Below, piece after piece: positions 53,139-64,000 of a stretch of 64,000 nt of DNA. The stretch is from Gallionella sp. GTDB taxonomy: Bacteria > Pseudomonadota > Gammaproteobacteria > Burkholderiales > Gallionellaceae. The stretch spans positions 62,001 through 126,000 of the forward strand of contig JAQUAI010000001.1 of NCBI GenBank assembly GCA_028687335.1, written 5' to 3'. The notes under the pieces were generated by a model. The model saw nothing but the letters and a program-made list of their open reading frames with translations. It was not told the DNA's origin and did no database searches. The stretch's first letter is position 1. Each line of letters begins with the position of its first letter. Made by a program: the position numbers and the translations under genes.

Positions 53139-54332
53139 TCAAGAAAGTGCTTTCGCCATGCGCTCAAGCGCTGCCTTGAGGTTGTCCATAGAGGTGGCGA
53201 AGGAGATGCGGAAGTAGCCTTCGCTACCGAAGGCTGAGCCGGGTACGACGGCCACGCCAGCTTCTGCCAACAGGTATTCGCTCAGGGCGATGTCAGTCGT
53301 GTCTTTGATCTTGCCTTGTTGGTGCAAGCGGATGATGGCTTCGCGTGCATCAGGGAAAGCGTAGAACGCGCCACCTGCTTTGATGCATTTCACGCCGGGG
53401 ATTTTGTTGAACGCGCTCACCACGAACTCATGTCGTTCGCGGAATGCGGCGATCATAGGTGCGAGGCAGTTCTGGTCGCCGTTCAGTGCTGCTTCTGCGG
53501 CTACTTGCGAGATGGAGGTGGGATTGGAGGTGCTCTGCGATTGCACGTTCTCCATCGCGGTGATGATGTTCTCGGGGCCAGCGGCATAACCGATACGCCA
53601 GCCAGTCATCGCATACGCTTTGGATACGCCATTCAGTACCATGGTGCGAGGATATAGGTCAGGGCAGGCATCAAGGATGTTGACGAATTTATCGTCTGTC
53701 AGCGCGATGTGTTCATACATGTCATCTGTCGCGATGAGGATATTGGGATGCTTGCGCAACACTTCGCCCAGTGCCTTCAGATCATCCAGTGTGTAAACCG
53801 CACCGGAAGGATTGCTTGGGCTATTGATGACGATCATGCGTGTCTTCGGCGTGATGGCTGCTTCAAGCTGCTTTGGCGTCAGCTTGAAGCCTTGCGCGAT
53901 GTCAGCTTGCACGATGACTGGCTTGCCTTCCGCGATGATGACGATGTCTGGATACGATACCCAATATGGTGCGGTGATGATGACTTCGTCGCCGGGATTG
54001 ATGGTCGCCAACACCAGATTGAAGAAGCTCTGTTTGCCGCCGCAGGAAACGAGGATCTGTTTCGCGCTGTATTCCAATCCGTTGTCGCGCTTTAGTTTAG
54101 CGATGATGGCTTGCTTGAGTGAAGGTGTGCCACCTACAGCGGTGTACTTGGTGAAGCCCTTGTTGATCGCCACGATGGCGGCATCTTTGATGTGTTGTGG
54201 CGTGTCGAAATCCGGCTCGCCTGTGCCCAGTCCGATGATGTCTTTGCCTTCGGCTTTCAACTTCGCCGCGCGAGCTGCGACTGCGAGAGTGGGTGAGGGC
54301 TTAATGGCTTGAACGCGGGTGGAGAGTGTCAC
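53139..54332 (-). CDS. Pyridoxal-phosphate aminotransferase, aspartate aminotransferase class I
   Basis: 'IIGLGTGEPDFDTPQHIKDAA', 'INSPSNPSGAVY', PLP-Lys 'LNGVSKAYAMTGWRIGYAAGP'. Confidence 0.95.
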   Translation of the reverse strand: MTLSTRVQAIKPSPTLAVAARAAKLKAEGKDIIGLGTGEPDFDTPQHIKDAAIVAINKGFTKYTAVGGTPSLKQAIIAKLKRDNGLEYSAKQILVSCGGKQSFFNLVLATINPGDEVIITAPYWVSYPDIVIIAEGKPVIVQADIAQGFKLTPKQLEAAITPKTRMIVINSPSNPSGAVYTLDDLKALGEVLRKHPNILIATDDMYEHIALTDDKFVNILDACPDLYPRTMVLNGVSKAYAMTGWRIGYAAGPENIITAMENVQSQSTSNPTSISQVAAEAALNGDQNCLAPMIAAFRERHEFVVSAFNKIPGVKCIKAGGAFYAFPDAREAIIRLHQQGKIKDTTDIALSEYLLAEAGVAVVPGSAFGSEGYFRISFATSMDNLKAALERMAKALS

Positions 54333-54425
54333 GATTTTTCCTTGATGGGGTTAAACATTGGCGCGAATTATACTCGTGCCAATGTGAAGGTGGGATGGGG
54401 GCGACGGGAGAATTTTTCCGACGTA

Positions 54426-56261
54426 TTAGCTTGGCGGCGGAGCAACTTTGCAGATTTCTTCCAGCGTGGTGAGCCCAGACGCGATTTTGAGTGCGCCTGA
54501 AATTCGTAACGCGGTCATTCCCTCGCGGCTGGCTTGGTCACGTAGCGCAGCGATGTCGGTATCGGCATGAATGAGCTTGCGCAAAGCGGGCGACATGAGC
54601 AGTATTTCATACACGCCGATGCGTCCTGCATAGCCTGTCATCCGGCATTCCAAGCAGCCTTGGGGGTGATATAGCTCGGCTGGATGCGGAGATTTCCACG
54701 GAGCGACCAGCGTATTCCATAGTTCGATTTCATCTGTCTGTATGGGCTGAGCCTGTTTGCAATGCGGACACAGCGTACGCACCAGACGCTGCGCCATGAT
54801 GCCGAGCATGGTGGCATTGATGAGATAGGGCGGTACGCCCAAATCGAGTAAGCGGGTGATGGCTGATGGCGCATCGTTGGTGTGCAGTGTGGAAAGTACC
54901 AGATGGCCGGTAAGTGCGGCCTGAATTGCCATATCGGCGGTGTCGAGATCGCGGATTTCCCCTACCATGATGATGTCGGGGTCCTGCCGCATCAATGCTC
55001 GCACGCCTTCGGCAAAGGTCAAGTCTAGGCCTTGCTGGATTTGCATCTGGTTAAACGCGGGTTCGACCATCTCGATCGGGTCTTCCAGTGTGCATACGTT
55101 CACTTCCGGTGTGGCGAGATGCTTGAGTGTGGAATACAAAGTGGTGGTTTTCCCTGAGCCGGTTGGGCCGGTGACCAGAATGATTCCATTCGGCTTTGTG
55201 GTCATGTGTTGCCAGCGCGAGCGATCATCGGCGGAAAAACCTAGTTCGGAAAAATCGCGCACCAATACCTCGGGGTCGAAAATACGCATCACCAACTTTT
55301 CGCCGAACGCGGTGGGTAGCGTGGAAAGGCGGAGTTCAATTTCCTGTCCGTCTTCAGTGCGTGTTTTGATACGACCATCCTGCGGACGGCGTTTTTCCAT
55401 CAGATCCATACGCCCTAACAGTTTGATGCGACTGGTCATGGCGGTGACGACCGACATCGGCAATTGATGTACCTGATGCAGTACACCGTCGATGCGGAAG
55501 CGCACGATGCCCGAGTCGCGGCGCGGTTCGATGTGGATGTCCGATGCGCGCTGATTAAATGCGTATTGCCATAGCCAATCGACGATATGCACGATGTGCT
55601 GATCGTTGGCATCGAACTGTTTGTTGTTTTTTCCCAGCTCAACCAGTTGCTCGAAGGAGGCTAGGTTAGATGTCTCGGGCGAGGTTTTGGTCGCACTCTT
55701 GATCGAACGTGCCAAATTGTAGAACTCGACTAAGTAGCGGCTGATGTCGGTTGGTGAGGACACCACACGGCGAATGCTTTTGCGTGATGTCTGTCTGAGA
55801 ATGGTTTCCCAGTCGCGTAGAAAGGGCTCGGCGGTGGCGATTACCAACTCGTTGCCGTCAATGCGTATCGGCATAATGGCGAAGCGGTTCGCATAGTCGA
55901 TGGACATCAACTCGGTTAATTCGGAAAAATCAATTTTGAGTGGGTCGATGTGGAAATATTCCAAGCTGACACTTTTTGCCAGCCACTCGGTCAACGTTTC
56001 CAGCGTCAGTGTGCGATGTGGTGTCGTCAAAGACTTCCAGTGTTTTTTCGCGATAACTACCAGCGGATGCACGTCCTGACGGTGAATGCGCCGCTCCGCG
56101 ATCAGGGCTTCGGCTTCGGTTTGTGCGACCATGCCGTCGGCGACAAGAATGTTGAGTACCTCGACTAACTTCAGTTTGTGTTCGGCATGGCTACGGGACA
56201 TGACATTCCTTTGTGGGGGATCAGCAGACGCAAATTTTGTGCGTGCCATTTTAACCAACAT
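54426..56261 (-). CDS. GspE/PulE/PilB-family secretion ATPase
   Basis: Walker A '[20 protein letters not shown]', Asp box 'TLEDPIEMVEPAFNQMQIQ', 'RQDPDIIMVGEIRDLDTADMAIQAALTGHLVLSTLHTNDA', CxxC 'LCPHCKQ...CLECRMTGY'. Confidence 0.95.
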   Translation of the reverse strand: MLVKMARTKFASADPPQRNVMSRSHAEHKLKLVEVLNILVADGMVAQTEAEALIAERRIHRQDVHPLVVIAKKHWKSLTTPHRTLTLETLTEWLAKSVSLEYFHIDPLKIDFSELTELMSIDYANRFAIMPIRIDGNELVIATAEPFLRDWETILRQTSRKSIRRVVSSPTDISRYLVEFYNLARSIKSATKTSPETSNLASFEQLVELGKNNKQFDANDQHIVHIVDWLWQYAFNQRASDIHIEPRRDSGIVRFRIDGVLHQVHQLPMSVVTAMTSRIKLLGRMDLMEKRRPQDGRIKTRTEDGQEIELRLSTLPTAFGEKLVMRIFDPEVLVRDFSELGFSADDRSRWQHMTTKPNGIILVTGPTGSGKTTTLYSTLKHLATPEVNVCTLEDPIEMVEPAFNQMQIQQGLDLTFAEGVRALMRQDPDIIMVGEIRDLDTADMAIQAALTGHLVLSTLHTNDAPSAITRLLDLGVPPYLINATMLGIMAQRLVRTLCPHCKQAQPIQTDEIELWNTLVAPWKSPHPAELYHPQGCLECRMTGYAGRIGVYEILLMSPALRKLIHADTDIAALRDQASREGMTALRISGALKIASGLTTLEEICKVAPPPS

Positions 56262-56290
56262 GGTCGGAGTCTCGTGGGTAAAATGCGCCT

Positions 56291-57034
56291 ATGACCATGC
56301 TTAAAATCGCCACCTACAATATCCACAAAGGATTTTCCCAGTTCAATCGTCGCGTTGTGTTGCATGAACTGCGCGAACAGGTGCGTGAGTTGGATGCGGA
56401 TATTCTGTTTTTGCAGGAGGTGCAGGGCGAACATACGCGGCATGTTTTGCGTCATCAAAACTATCCAGCGGTGGCGCAGCACGAATTTATTGCCGAGGAT
56501 GTCTGGCTGCACCATGCTTACGGTAAAAATTCGGAATATCGCTACGGACATCACGGCAATGCGGTCTTGAGCCGATTTCCAATTGCAGCAGTGAGTAATC
56601 GCGATGTTTCGGCCCATCGTTTTGAAAGTCGAGGCTTGCTGCACTGCGAGCTGGATGTCGCGGGCGGCAATATCCATTGTCTTTGCGTACACTTTGGTCT
56701 GTTTGCTAAGGGGCGCAAGCTGCAAACACGCGCTTTGATCGAATATGTGCAGAGTGAAATTCCCGCCGATGCACCGCTTATCATCGCCGGTGATTTCAAC
56801 GATTGGCGCAATGCACTGGGGCGGCTTTTATCCGCAGCACTCGATGTGCACGATGTGTTTCACACTCACACAGGCAAACCGGCGCGCAGTTTTCCCTCCC
56901 GTTTACCCTTGTTTAGCTTGGATCGTATCTATGTGCGCGGATTTCACGTCCAGCATGCAGTGGTACATGCGGGTGATGCATGGGGGCGGATGTCCGATCA
57001 TGCCGCTTTGTCGGTCCAACTCATTCCTCGCTAA
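56291..57034 (+). CDS. Endonuclease/exonuclease/phosphatase (EEP) family protein, YbhP-like
   Basis: 'LKIATYNIHKGFSQFNRR', 'ILFLQEVQGEH', 'IIAGDFNDWRNALG', 'WGRMSDHAALSVQL'. Confidence 0.92.
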   Translation: MTMLKIATYNIHKGFSQFNRRVVLHELREQVRELDADILFLQEVQGEHTRHVLRHQNYPAVAQHEFIAEDVWLHHAYGKNSEYRYGHHGNAVLSRFPIAAVSNRDVSAHRFESRGLLHCELDVAGGNIHCLCVHFGLFAKGRKLQTRALIEYVQSEIPADAPLIIAGDFNDWRNALGRLLSAALDVHDVFHTHTGKPARSFPSRLPLFSLDRIYVRGFHVQHAVVHAGDAWGRMSDHAALSVQLIPR

Positions 57035-58198
57035 GTGATGGCTACCGAACACCGCATCGACGGACACACACTGACACTGTTGAAGAATGGCACAGAGTTT
57101 TTTCCTGCCCTGTGTGCTGCGATTGATTCGGCACAGCTGACGGTGGCGCTAGAGACTTACATCTTTGCCGATGACGAAACCGGTCGCACGGTAGCGATGG
57201 CCTTGCAGCGCGCGGCGTTGCGTGGAGTGACAGTGAGGTTGCTGCTGGACGGATTTGGTTCGGCGGAACTATCGCCTAAGCGAATTGATGAGTTGCGCAT
57301 CGCGGGTGTTGAGGTGCAATGGTTTCGTCGTGAGCCAGCTTTTCTGTCTTTTCGGCGTAGCCGTTTGCGCCGCATGCACCGAAAAATTGCAGTGATAGAC
57401 AGCGAAATCGCGTTCATCGGTGGTATCAATATACTGGATGACATTCCGGCGGACGCGGCATTCGATATACCTCGTTTCGACTATGCCGTAAAAATGGAAG
57501 GCATGCTGGTTGCAAAGGTGAATGATGCTGTGCGTCATTTGTGGGGCGTGGTGTCGAGAGTAACTCAGGGGCGGCGCGTGCTCCGATTTTTACGTTACAT
57601 TTCTGGCACGCGGAAACGCGGTGCAACCAGACATCTGGCCTTTGTTGTGCGCGACAGTATTCGTCATCGCCGCGATATTGAGCGTGCTTACCTGCAAGCA
57701 ATTGGTAACGCACAGCAAGAAATTATTCTCGCCAATGCCTATTTTTTGCCTGGTCGGTCATTCCGCAAAGCACTCAAACTGGCAGCTGCGCGTGGGGTGC
57801 GAGTGGTGATGTTGTTGCAGGGTAGGGTTGAGTACTGGTTGCAACATCACGCCACGCGCGAGTTGTACGGTGAACTGTTGGCGGCTGGAGTTGAAATATA
57901 CGAATATCAGGCGAGTTTCCTTCACGCCAAAGTGGCGGTGATTGACAGCACGTGGGCGACGGTCGGCTCGTCCAATATTGATCCATTCAGCTTATTTCTG
58001 GCAAAAGAAGCCAATCTGGTGGTGCGTGATAGCGGTTTTGCCGAGCAATTACGCGATAGTTTACAAATGGAAATAGCGCAGCATGCAGTGCAAATTAAGC
58101 AGCTGCACGCTGGCATTGTCGCACGCGTGATGTCACGTATCAGTTATACGCTGATACGGTGGGTGATCGGGCTATTGGGTATTGCCCGGCGCAAGTGA
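57035..58198 (+). CDS. Phospholipase D-type cardiolipin synthase (ClsB-like)
   Basis: Two HKD-type motifs: 'RRMHRKIAVIDSEIAFIGGINI' and 'ASFLHAKVAVIDSTWATVGSSNIDPFS'. Confidence 0.93.
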   Translation: MMATEHRIDGHTLTLLKNGTEFFPALCAAIDSAQLTVALETYIFADDETGRTVAMALQRAALRGVTVRLLLDGFGSAELSPKRIDELRIAGVEVQWFRREPAFLSFRRSRLRRMHRKIAVIDSEIAFIGGINILDDIPADAAFDIPRFDYAVKMEGMLVAKVNDAVRHLWGVVSRVTQGRRVLRFLRYISGTRKRGATRHLAFVVRDSIRHRRDIERAYLQAIGNAQQEIILANAYFLPGRSFRKALKLAAARGVRVVMLLQGRVEYWLQHHATRELYGELLAAGVEIYEYQASFLHAKVAVIDSTWATVGSSNIDPFSLFLAKEANLVVRDSGFAEQLRDSLQMEIAQHAVQIKQLHAGIVARVMSRISYTLIRWVIGLLGIARRK

Positions 58199-58228
58199 GT
58201 CATGCTGTTTCAACACAATTTTTAAGGA

Positions 58229-58708
58229 ATGCAAATGAGCAATTGCCCCTGCGGCTCCCCGCTTGATCTTGATGCCTGCTGCGGCCCGTTATTGGCTGGC
58301 GTGGCAGCAGCTACACCGGAAGCGTTGATGCGTTCGCGCTACACCGCGTTCGTGCTGGGGAAACTTGATCATATTGATCACACCAATGCCCCGGAAATTC
58401 GCGGCGACTTCAATCGCGCCGAGGCCGAGCGCACGATCGCGGAAGTCGAGTGGGAAGGCTTGGAGGTGATGGCGAGTAGCGAAAACGGAGATACTGGGAG
58501 TGTCGAGTTTTATATCCGCTTTTGCCGCGACGGTCAGGAGTTGGGGCAACACGAGTTAGCAAGCTTCCGGCGTGAAGGCGGGAAGTGGTATTACGTCAGT
58601 GGTAAGGTTGGCCCGAAGCCGCCGCCGCGACAGGTTGTTAAGATAGGCCGCAATGACCCGTGCCCGTGCGGTTCCGGTAAAAAATACAAAAAATGCTGCG
58701 GGGGGTGA
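58229..58708 (+). CDS. YchJ-like protein with N- and C-terminal SEC-C motifs
   Basis: '[17 protein letters not shown]' N-terminal, '[18 protein letters not shown]' C-terminal, central YchJ-type region '[20 protein letters not shown]'. Confidence 0.92.
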   Translation: MQMSNCPCGSPLDLDACCGPLLAGVAAATPEALMRSRYTAFVLGKLDHIDHTNAPEIRGDFNRAEAERTIAEVEWEGLEVMASSENGDTGSVEFYIRFCRDGQELGQHELASFRREGGKWYYVSGKVGPKPPPRQVVKIGRNDPCPCGSGKKYKKCCGG

Positions 58709-59490
58709 GTGTGATGAGCGCGCGCGTAGACCGTTTTCGTTGCACCGCCTGCGGCAAGTGCTGTTACGGTGCGCTCCCACTGACATTGGACGATGCTCTC
58801 GCTCATGCGGGGCGATTCCCCTTGGCTTTGGTGTGGACGGCGGTACCGCAGGGTGTGAAGTCTTTTCCATTGACGGCCAAACTGGGCATCACACTCAAGC
58901 CGAAAAAACGTCCGCAGATCGCCGTACTTATCGCGCTGACCGCCTATATTCCTGAGGTATTGCCATGCCCCGCGCTGAGCGAGAGTGGGTTGTGCGATAT
59001 TCAGGAAATGAAACCGCTGCGTTGCCGCACTATGCCGTTCTATCCGTATCGCGAGGAGGCAGATCAGGCTGATCTATTGAAGCCGCGTCAAGGCTGGCTG
59101 TGCGATACCTCAGCTAGCGCCCCTTTGGTATATGAAAATAAACGTATCGTCGAACGTGCTGATTTCGAGCTCGAGCGTGCTGCGTTGCTAACACAAGCGC
59201 AGGTTATGCAACAGTATGCCGACTATATGCTGAAATATTCACCGTGGATTGCTGATCATCTGGTTGCGCAAATCATTAAGCCGGGCGGACATGTCATTAC
59301 TAGCCTGTCATCTTTTTTGACTGCGACTAAAAAGCTAGACAGCACTGATATTGCAGGGCGACAACTTCCTGTTTTGTTGAGTTTTGCCGAGCGGACTGCT
59401 GCGTTACCTGAGTTGGCCGACTATCACCGCAATTATTTGGGCTGGGGCAAAGAGATGAGTTACTTGGCTGGACGCGCTTGTGCTGAGTGA
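58693..59490 (+). CDS. YkgJ-family Cys-cluster protein (putative Zn/Fe chelating)
   Basis: '[35 protein letters not shown]', '[27 protein letters not shown]'; overlaps the end of the YchJ-like gene, so the true start may be downstream, e.g. [10 protein letters not shown]. Confidence 0.75.
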   Translation: MLRGVSVMSARVDRFRCTACGKCCYGALPLTLDDALAHAGRFPLALVWTAVPQGVKSFPLTAKLGITLKPKKRPQIAVLIALTAYIPEVLPCPALSESGLCDIQEMKPLRCRTMPFYPYREEADQADLLKPRQGWLCDTSASAPLVYENKRIVERADFELERAALLTQAQVMQQYADYMLKYSPWIADHLVAQIIKPGGHVITSLSSFLTATKKLDSTDIAGRQLPVLLSFAERTAALPELADYHRNYLGWGKEMSYLAGRACAE

Positions 59491-59560
59491 GGTGACAAAA
59501 ATTAGCCCATCCCATCCCCCTCCGGTAAAATGCGCGTCTTTCGCGAATTAAAGGCAGATC

Positions 59561-59794
59561 ATGGCAGCAAAGGCGCAAAAAACAGCGAGCTTCGAGGTGG
59601 CGATGACCGAGCTGGAAGGTATCGTGGCAGAGATGGAGGGCGGTAAGCTGTCGTTGGAGCAGTCGCTGGCAGCTTATCAGCGTGGCGCTGAGCTGCTTAC
59701 TTTTTGCCGAACTAGGCTGGACGATGCTCAACAGCAGGTGAAAGTTTTGGAAGAGGGTGTGTTGAAAGATTTTTCCGCCGGTGGTGAAGCTTGA
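59561..59794 (+). CDS. xseB: Exodeoxyribonuclease VII small subunit
   Basis: 'SFEVAMTELEGIVAEMEGGKLSLEQSLAAYQRGAELLTFCRTRLDDAQQQVKVL'; next to ispA/dxs. Confidence 0.96.
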   Translation: MAAKAQKTASFEVAMTELEGIVAEMEGGKLSLEQSLAAYQRGAELLTFCRTRLDDAQQQVKVLEEGVLKDFSAGGEA

Positions 59795-60684
59795 GCAAGA
59801 TCGATTTTCAGGGTTGGGTAGCGCATCAGCAAACGCAATTCGAGGGCGTGCTGGGACAGTTATTGCCGTCTGCGGAGATTGCGCCGCAACGCTTGCATGA
59901 AGCAATGCGTTACAGCGTGCTGGACGGCGGTAAGCGCGTCCGTCCGTTGCTGGCTTTCGCGGCAGGTGAGTTGTCTGGGGCGGATAGCGCTCGGGTAAAT
60001 TTTGCGGCGGCGGCGGTTGAACTGATCCATGCTTATTCGCTAGTGCATGACGATATGCCCTGCATGGATGACGATGTGTTGCGACGCGGTAAGCCCACAT
60101 GCCATGTCGCGTATGATGAGGCGACCGCATTGCTGGTGGGAGATGCCTTGCAGAGTCTGGCGTTTCAGTTGTTGTCCGAGCAACGCTTGAGCGACGATGC
60201 CGAACGGCAATTAGAGATGGTGAAACTGCTCGCGGTTGCTTCCGGTTCGCGGGGCATGGCTGGTGGGCAGGCGATTGATCTGGCCAGCGTTGGCAAGCAG
60301 TTGACCTTGCCAGAGTTGGAGCAGATGCATATTCATAAGACCGGCGCACTCATTCGTGCCGCGATTTTGCTGGGGGCGTATTGTGGACAGTTGGATCAGC
60401 CGCAGATGGCCAAGTTGGATCGTTACGGCAAGTTGATTGGCCTCGCTTTTCAAGTGGTCGATGATGTGCTCGATTGCGAGGCTGATACGGCAACCTTGGG
60501 TAAAACAGCGGGCAAGGATGCGGACAATGACAAACCGACTTATGTCAGCTTGCTCGGTTTGGTCGGAGCAAGAGAAATGGCACAGCGGCTGCATGCCGAA
60601 GCACTTGAAAATTTGGCCGATTTTGGCGACTCCGCCCAGCGTCTGCGTGATTTGGCTGACTTTATTGTATTCAGAAAATTTTGA
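59791..60684 (+). CDS. ispA: Farnesyl diphosphate synthase (polyprenyl synthetase)
   Basis: 'DDMPCMDDD' and 'DDVLD' Asp-rich motifs; overlaps xseB and dxs. Confidence 0.96.
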   Translation: MSKIDFQGWVAHQQTQFEGVLGQLLPSAEIAPQRLHEAMRYSVLDGGKRVRPLLAFAAGELSGADSARVNFAAAAVELIHAYSLVHDDMPCMDDDVLRRGKPTCHVAYDEATALLVGDALQSLAFQLLSEQRLSDDAERQLEMVKLLAVASGSRGMAGGQAIDLASVGKQLTLPELEQMHIHKTGALIRAAILLGAYCGQLDQPQMAKLDRYGKLIGLAFQVVDDVLDCEADTATLGKTAGKDADNDKPTYVSLLGLVGAREMAQRLHAEALENLADFGDSAQRLRDLADFIVFRKF

Positions 60685-62537
60685 TGTATTCACTACTTAA
60701 CACTATTAATTCCCCCGACGATTTGCGCTCGCTGGAACGCGAGCAGTTGCCGCAATTGGCAAGTGAAGTGCGCGAGTTTTTGGTCGAGTCGGTCAGTAAA
60801 ACCGGTGGTCACCTTTCGTCCAATCTCGGTACGGTGGAGTTAACCATTGCGCTGCATTACATTTTTGACACACCGTCGGATCGGGTGGTGTGGGATGTGG
60901 GTCATCAAACCTACACGCACAAAATTTTGACTGGGCGGCGCGAGGCAATGAGTGCGTTGCGCATGAAGGGCGGTATTGCAGGTTTTCCTAAGCGCGACGA
61001 AAGTGTTTACGACACCTTTGGTACAGGGCACTCCAGTACGTCGATCTCGGCGGCATTGGGGATGGCGACAGCTGCCAAATTATCTGGCTCCGAGGCGCGC
61101 GCGGTGGCCGTTATCGGCGACGGTGCAATGACCGGAGGTATGGCTTTCGAGGCGCTTAATAATGCGGGGCCGATGGATGCCAACTTGCTGGTGATTTTGA
61201 ACGACAACGATATGTCGATTTCGCGTCCGGTTGGCGCGCTGAATAATTATCTGGCGAAGTTGATGTCGGGACGCTTTTACGCGGCGATGCGGCGCGGTAG
61301 CGAAAAAATGCTCAAGGGCATGCCGCCGATGCTGGAGTTCGCCAAGCGTGCGGAGGAGCACGTCAAAGGCATGGTGACTCCCAGTACTTTGTTTGAGGAA
61401 TTTGGATTCAATTACATCGGGCCGATTGACGGGCACGACATCAATGTGTTGCTCGATACGCTGAGCAATATTCGCAAGCTGGAGGGGCCGCAGTTTCTGC
61501 ACATTGTTACCCAGAAGGGAAAGGGTTACGCGCTAGCCGAGGAAGACTGTCTGCTCTATCACGGTGTGTCGAAATTTGATCGTACCAGCGGCATTGTGTC
61601 CAAACCCGCATCGCACAAAACCTATACGCAGGTATTCGGCGAGTGGTTGTGCGACATGGCTGCGCAGGATGACAAACTGGTCGGTATCACTCCCGCGATG
61701 TGCGAAGGTTCGGGAATGCAAGACTTCGCCGAACGATTTCCGCAGCGCTATTTTGATGTGGGTATTGCGGAACAACATGCGCTAACTTTTGCGGCCGGAC
61801 TGGCGTGCGAAGGATATAAGCCGGTGGTGGCGATCTACTCGACATTTTTGCAGCGGGCCTACGATCAGCTCATACACGATATTGCCATTCAAAATCTGCC
61901 GGTCATTTTGGCGATTGATCGCGGCGGTTTGGTAGGGGCCGATGGTGCGACACATGCGGGCAGCTTCGACCTTTCATTTTTACGCTGCATCCCGAATATG
62001 ACCGTGATGGCACCTGCCGATGAAAATGAGTGTCGACAAATGCTGACCACCGCTTATCGGATGAATACGCCCACGGCCGTGCGTTACCCACGTGGCACGG
62101 GTGCGGGTGTGCAGGTTGATTTTGCGCTGCAAGCGTTGCCAGTCGGGCAGGGAGAGCTGCGTCGTCAAGGGCGTGGTGTTGCAATGTTGGCTTTTGGCTC
62201 CATGTTGACTCCCGCTTTGCAGGCTGCAGAGCAGATTGATGCCAGCGTGGCGAATATGCGCTTTGTGAAACCGTTGGATGAAGCTTTGGTGCTGCGTTTG
62301 GCGCGCGAACACGACCTCCTAGTCACGCTAGAAGAGAATACGATTCAGGGTGGAGCGGGCAGTGCAGTAGCCGAATGTTTGGCGGCACACGGTATGGCGG
62401 TGCCTTTGTTGCACTTGGGCTTGCCGGATTATTTTGTCGAGCAGGGTGAGCATAAAGTTTTACTGGCAGATTGCGGACTTGATGCGGCAGGTATTGTGCA
62501 ATCTATCGGTGCGGTAACAAGTCGGAAAATTTCCTGA
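60684..62537 (+). CDS. dxs: 1-deoxy-D-xylulose-5-phosphate synthase
   Basis: '[14 protein letters not shown]', '[21 protein letters not shown]', '[17 protein letters not shown]'. Confidence 0.98.
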   Translation: MYSLLNTINSPDDLRSLEREQLPQLASEVREFLVESVSKTGGHLSSNLGTVELTIALHYIFDTPSDRVVWDVGHQTYTHKILTGRREAMSALRMKGGIAGFPKRDESVYDTFGTGHSSTSISAALGMATAAKLSGSEARAVAVIGDGAMTGGMAFEALNNAGPMDANLLVILNDNDMSISRPVGALNNYLAKLMSGRFYAAMRRGSEKMLKGMPPMLEFAKRAEEHVKGMVTPSTLFEEFGFNYIGPIDGHDINVLLDTLSNIRKLEGPQFLHIVTQKGKGYALAEEDCLLYHGVSKFDRTSGIVSKPASHKTYTQVFGEWLCDMAAQDDKLVGITPAMCEGSGMQDFAERFPQRYFDVGIAEQHALTFAAGLACEGYKPVVAIYSTFLQRAYDQLIHDIAIQNLPVILAIDRGGLVGADGATHAGSFDLSFLRCIPNMTVMAPADENECRQMLTTAYRMNTPTAVRYPRGTGAGVQVDFALQALPVGQGELRRQGRGVAMLAFGSMLTPALQAAEQIDASVANMRFVKPLDEALVLRLAREHDLLVTLEENTIQGGAGSAVAECLAAHGMAVPLLHLGLPDYFVEQGEHKVLLADCGLDAAGIVQSIGAVTSRKIS

Positions 62538-62593
62538 TTGATTTTGTCGGGTAATGGTTATAATGCCTATAGTCCATTTACGGAAAGTTAGAA

Positions 62594-63391
62594 ATGAATT
62601 CAACTGCTTCAATCCCGGATGTGCAAAACAGCGCGGATGCGCGTCAACTAGCTATCAATAAAGTTGGTATTAAAAGCATCCGCCATCCGGTGGTGGTGAA
62701 AGATAAGAGTGTCGGTGTGCAGCACACGGTGGCTACTTTCAATATGTATGTGCATCTGCCGCATAACTTTAAAGGCACGCACATGTCTCGTTTTGTCGAA
62801 ATACTCAACCAGCATGGGCGTGAAATTTCGGTTGAGTCGTTCGAGAGCATCCTGCGTGAAATGGTGGAAAAGCTGGAAGCCCGTTCCGGCTATATCGAAA
62901 TGAGCTTTCCCTATTTTGTCAACAAAACAGCACCGGTCTCGGCGGTGCAAAGTTTGCTCGATTACGAAGTCACTTTTGTGGGGGAAATTATTGAGGGCGA
63001 GTATCGCTTCACCATGAAAGTACTGGTGCCGGTGACCAGCCTTTGTCCTTGTTCTAAAAAAATCTCCGAACGCGGTGCGCATAACCAACGTTCGCATGTC
63101 ACACTGACCGTGCGCACGAAAAAAGTAGTGTGGATTGAAGATTTGGTGCGTGTGGCGGAAGAGCAGGCATCGTGCGAATTGTTTGGCTTGCTCAAACGGC
63201 CCGACGAAAAATTTGTTACCGAGCGGGCTTACGATAATCCAAAATTTGTTGAAGATATGGTGCGTGATGTTGCCGCCGTACTGAATAAAGATGAGCGTAT
63301 TGACGCATTCGTGGTTGAGTCGGAAAATTTTGAGTCCATACATAATCACTCTGCATATGCGTTGATCGAAAGAGACAAGTCGCAGGCGTGA
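62594..63391 (+). CDS. folE2: GTP cyclohydrolase FolE2
   Basis: '[30 protein letters not shown]', '[22 protein letters not shown]'. Confidence 0.96.
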   Translation: MNSTASIPDVQNSADARQLAINKVGIKSIRHPVVVKDKSVGVQHTVATFNMYVHLPHNFKGTHMSRFVEILNQHGREISVESFESILREMVEKLEARSGYIEMSFPYFVNKTAPVSAVQSLLDYEVTFVGEIIEGEYRFTMKVLVPVTSLCPCSKKISERGAHNQRSHVTLTVRTKKVVWIEDLVRVAEEQASCELFGLLKRPDEKFVTERAYDNPKFVEDMVRDVAAVLNKDERIDAFVVESENFESIHNHSAYALIERDKSQA

Positions 63392-63426
63392 ATGCGTTCG
63401 GTGCATAAGGATTAGTGCCTACTCCA

Positions 63427-64000
63427 ATGAAACCTGTCGCTGTCTTCCGTCACTCTCCAGGCGAGGGCCCCGGTTATTTTTCCGAGTTGCTTGATGCGCG
63501 AGGTATTGACTGGATCCTGATCGCTGTTGATGCGGGCGATGCGATTCCGCTGAGCTCATCGTACTTTTCTGGCTTGGTGTTTATGGGCGGGCCGATGAGT
63601 GTGAATGATGATCTGCCGTGGATTGCGCCGGTATTGGCGTTGATCCGCGATGCGGTGGAGCGGGATATTCCCGTTCTGGGGCATTGTCTTGGTGGGCAGT
63701 TGATGTCTAAAGCCTTGGGGGGGGCGGTGTCGCGCAACACAGTTAAAGAAATTGGCTGGGGTGAGGTTGTGGTGGATAGTCACGAACAAGCGCGTGGCTG
63801 GTTTGGCGAGCTACGCTCTTTTGATGCTTTTCACTGGCATGGTGAGACATTTTCGCTGCCAGCGGGAGCGACTCATCTACTTTCTAGTTCTCATTGCGCT
63901 AATCAGGCTTGGTCTATCGGTAAGCACCTTGCGCTGCAATGCCATGTGGAAATGACTATGACGATGATTACCCATTGGTGTGAAATTGGCGCGAATGAGA
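63427..64000 (+). CDS. Class I glutamine amidotransferase-like protein (partial, runs off window)
   Basis: ATG 63427: MKPVAVFRHSPGEGPGYFSELLDARGIDW...FMGGPMSVNDDLPWI...PVLGHCLGGQLMSKALGG...LQCHVEMT; nucleophile GHCLGGQ and His-x-Glu 'HVE'; not in ORF track because no stop lies in the window. Confidence 0.85.
   Translation, partial: MKPVAVFRHSPGEGPGYFSELLDARGIDWILIAVDAGDAIPLSSSYFSGLVFMGGPMSVNDDLPWIAPVLALIRDAVERDIPVLGHCLGGQLMSKALGGAVSRNTVKEIGWGEVVVDSHEQARGWFGELRSFDAFHWHGETFSLPAGATHLLSSSHCANQAWSIGKHLALQCHVEMTMTMITHWCEIGANE

Overview
The window is a gene-dense chromosomal segment, probably from a betaproteobacterium (Nitrosomonadales/Gallionellaceae-like; inferred from gene content and synteny only). 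Order of contents: (1) a signalling block with an MCP, an EAL-CBS-GGDEF protein, a CBS-domain histidine kinase and a dual-receiver response regulator; (2) uvrB, a thiolase, tRNA-Leu and a YhdH/AcuI-type oxidoreductase; (3) an accessory type I restriction-modification locus (hsdM, hsdS, hsdR) carrying a MazEF-type module, a truncated Fic toxin with its small antitoxin, a RhuM-family gene, a remnant of a second hsdR and a small membrane protein; (4) a TCA cluster odhB-odhA-gltA-sdhE-sdhB-sdhA-sdhD-sdhC with divergent mdh; (5) tig-clpP-clpX-lon-hupB-tRNA-Val-tRNA-Asp-ppiD; (6) a complete ccmABCDEFGHI cytochrome c maturation operon; (7) tRNA-Asn and two AsmA-like genes, one of which is a very large fusion of an Ala/Glu/Lys coiled coil, a class III nucleotide cyclase, a TM segment and an AsmA-like domain; (8) an aminotransferase, a GspE/PilB-type ATPase, an EEP nuclease/phosphatase, a cardiolipin synthase-like PLD protein, a YchJ-like protein, a YkgJ-like protein, xseB-ispA-dxs, folE2 and a partial class I glutamine amidotransferase. 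The most unusual items are the cyclase/coiled-coil/AsmA fusion and the layered RM/toxin-antitoxin island, which is joined to the TCA operon without a spacer. Three small genes or remnants missing from the supplied ORF track (ccmD, the Fic antitoxin, the hsdR N-terminal remnant) were found by reading the sequence. All family calls come from motif recognition by eye; no database search was run.
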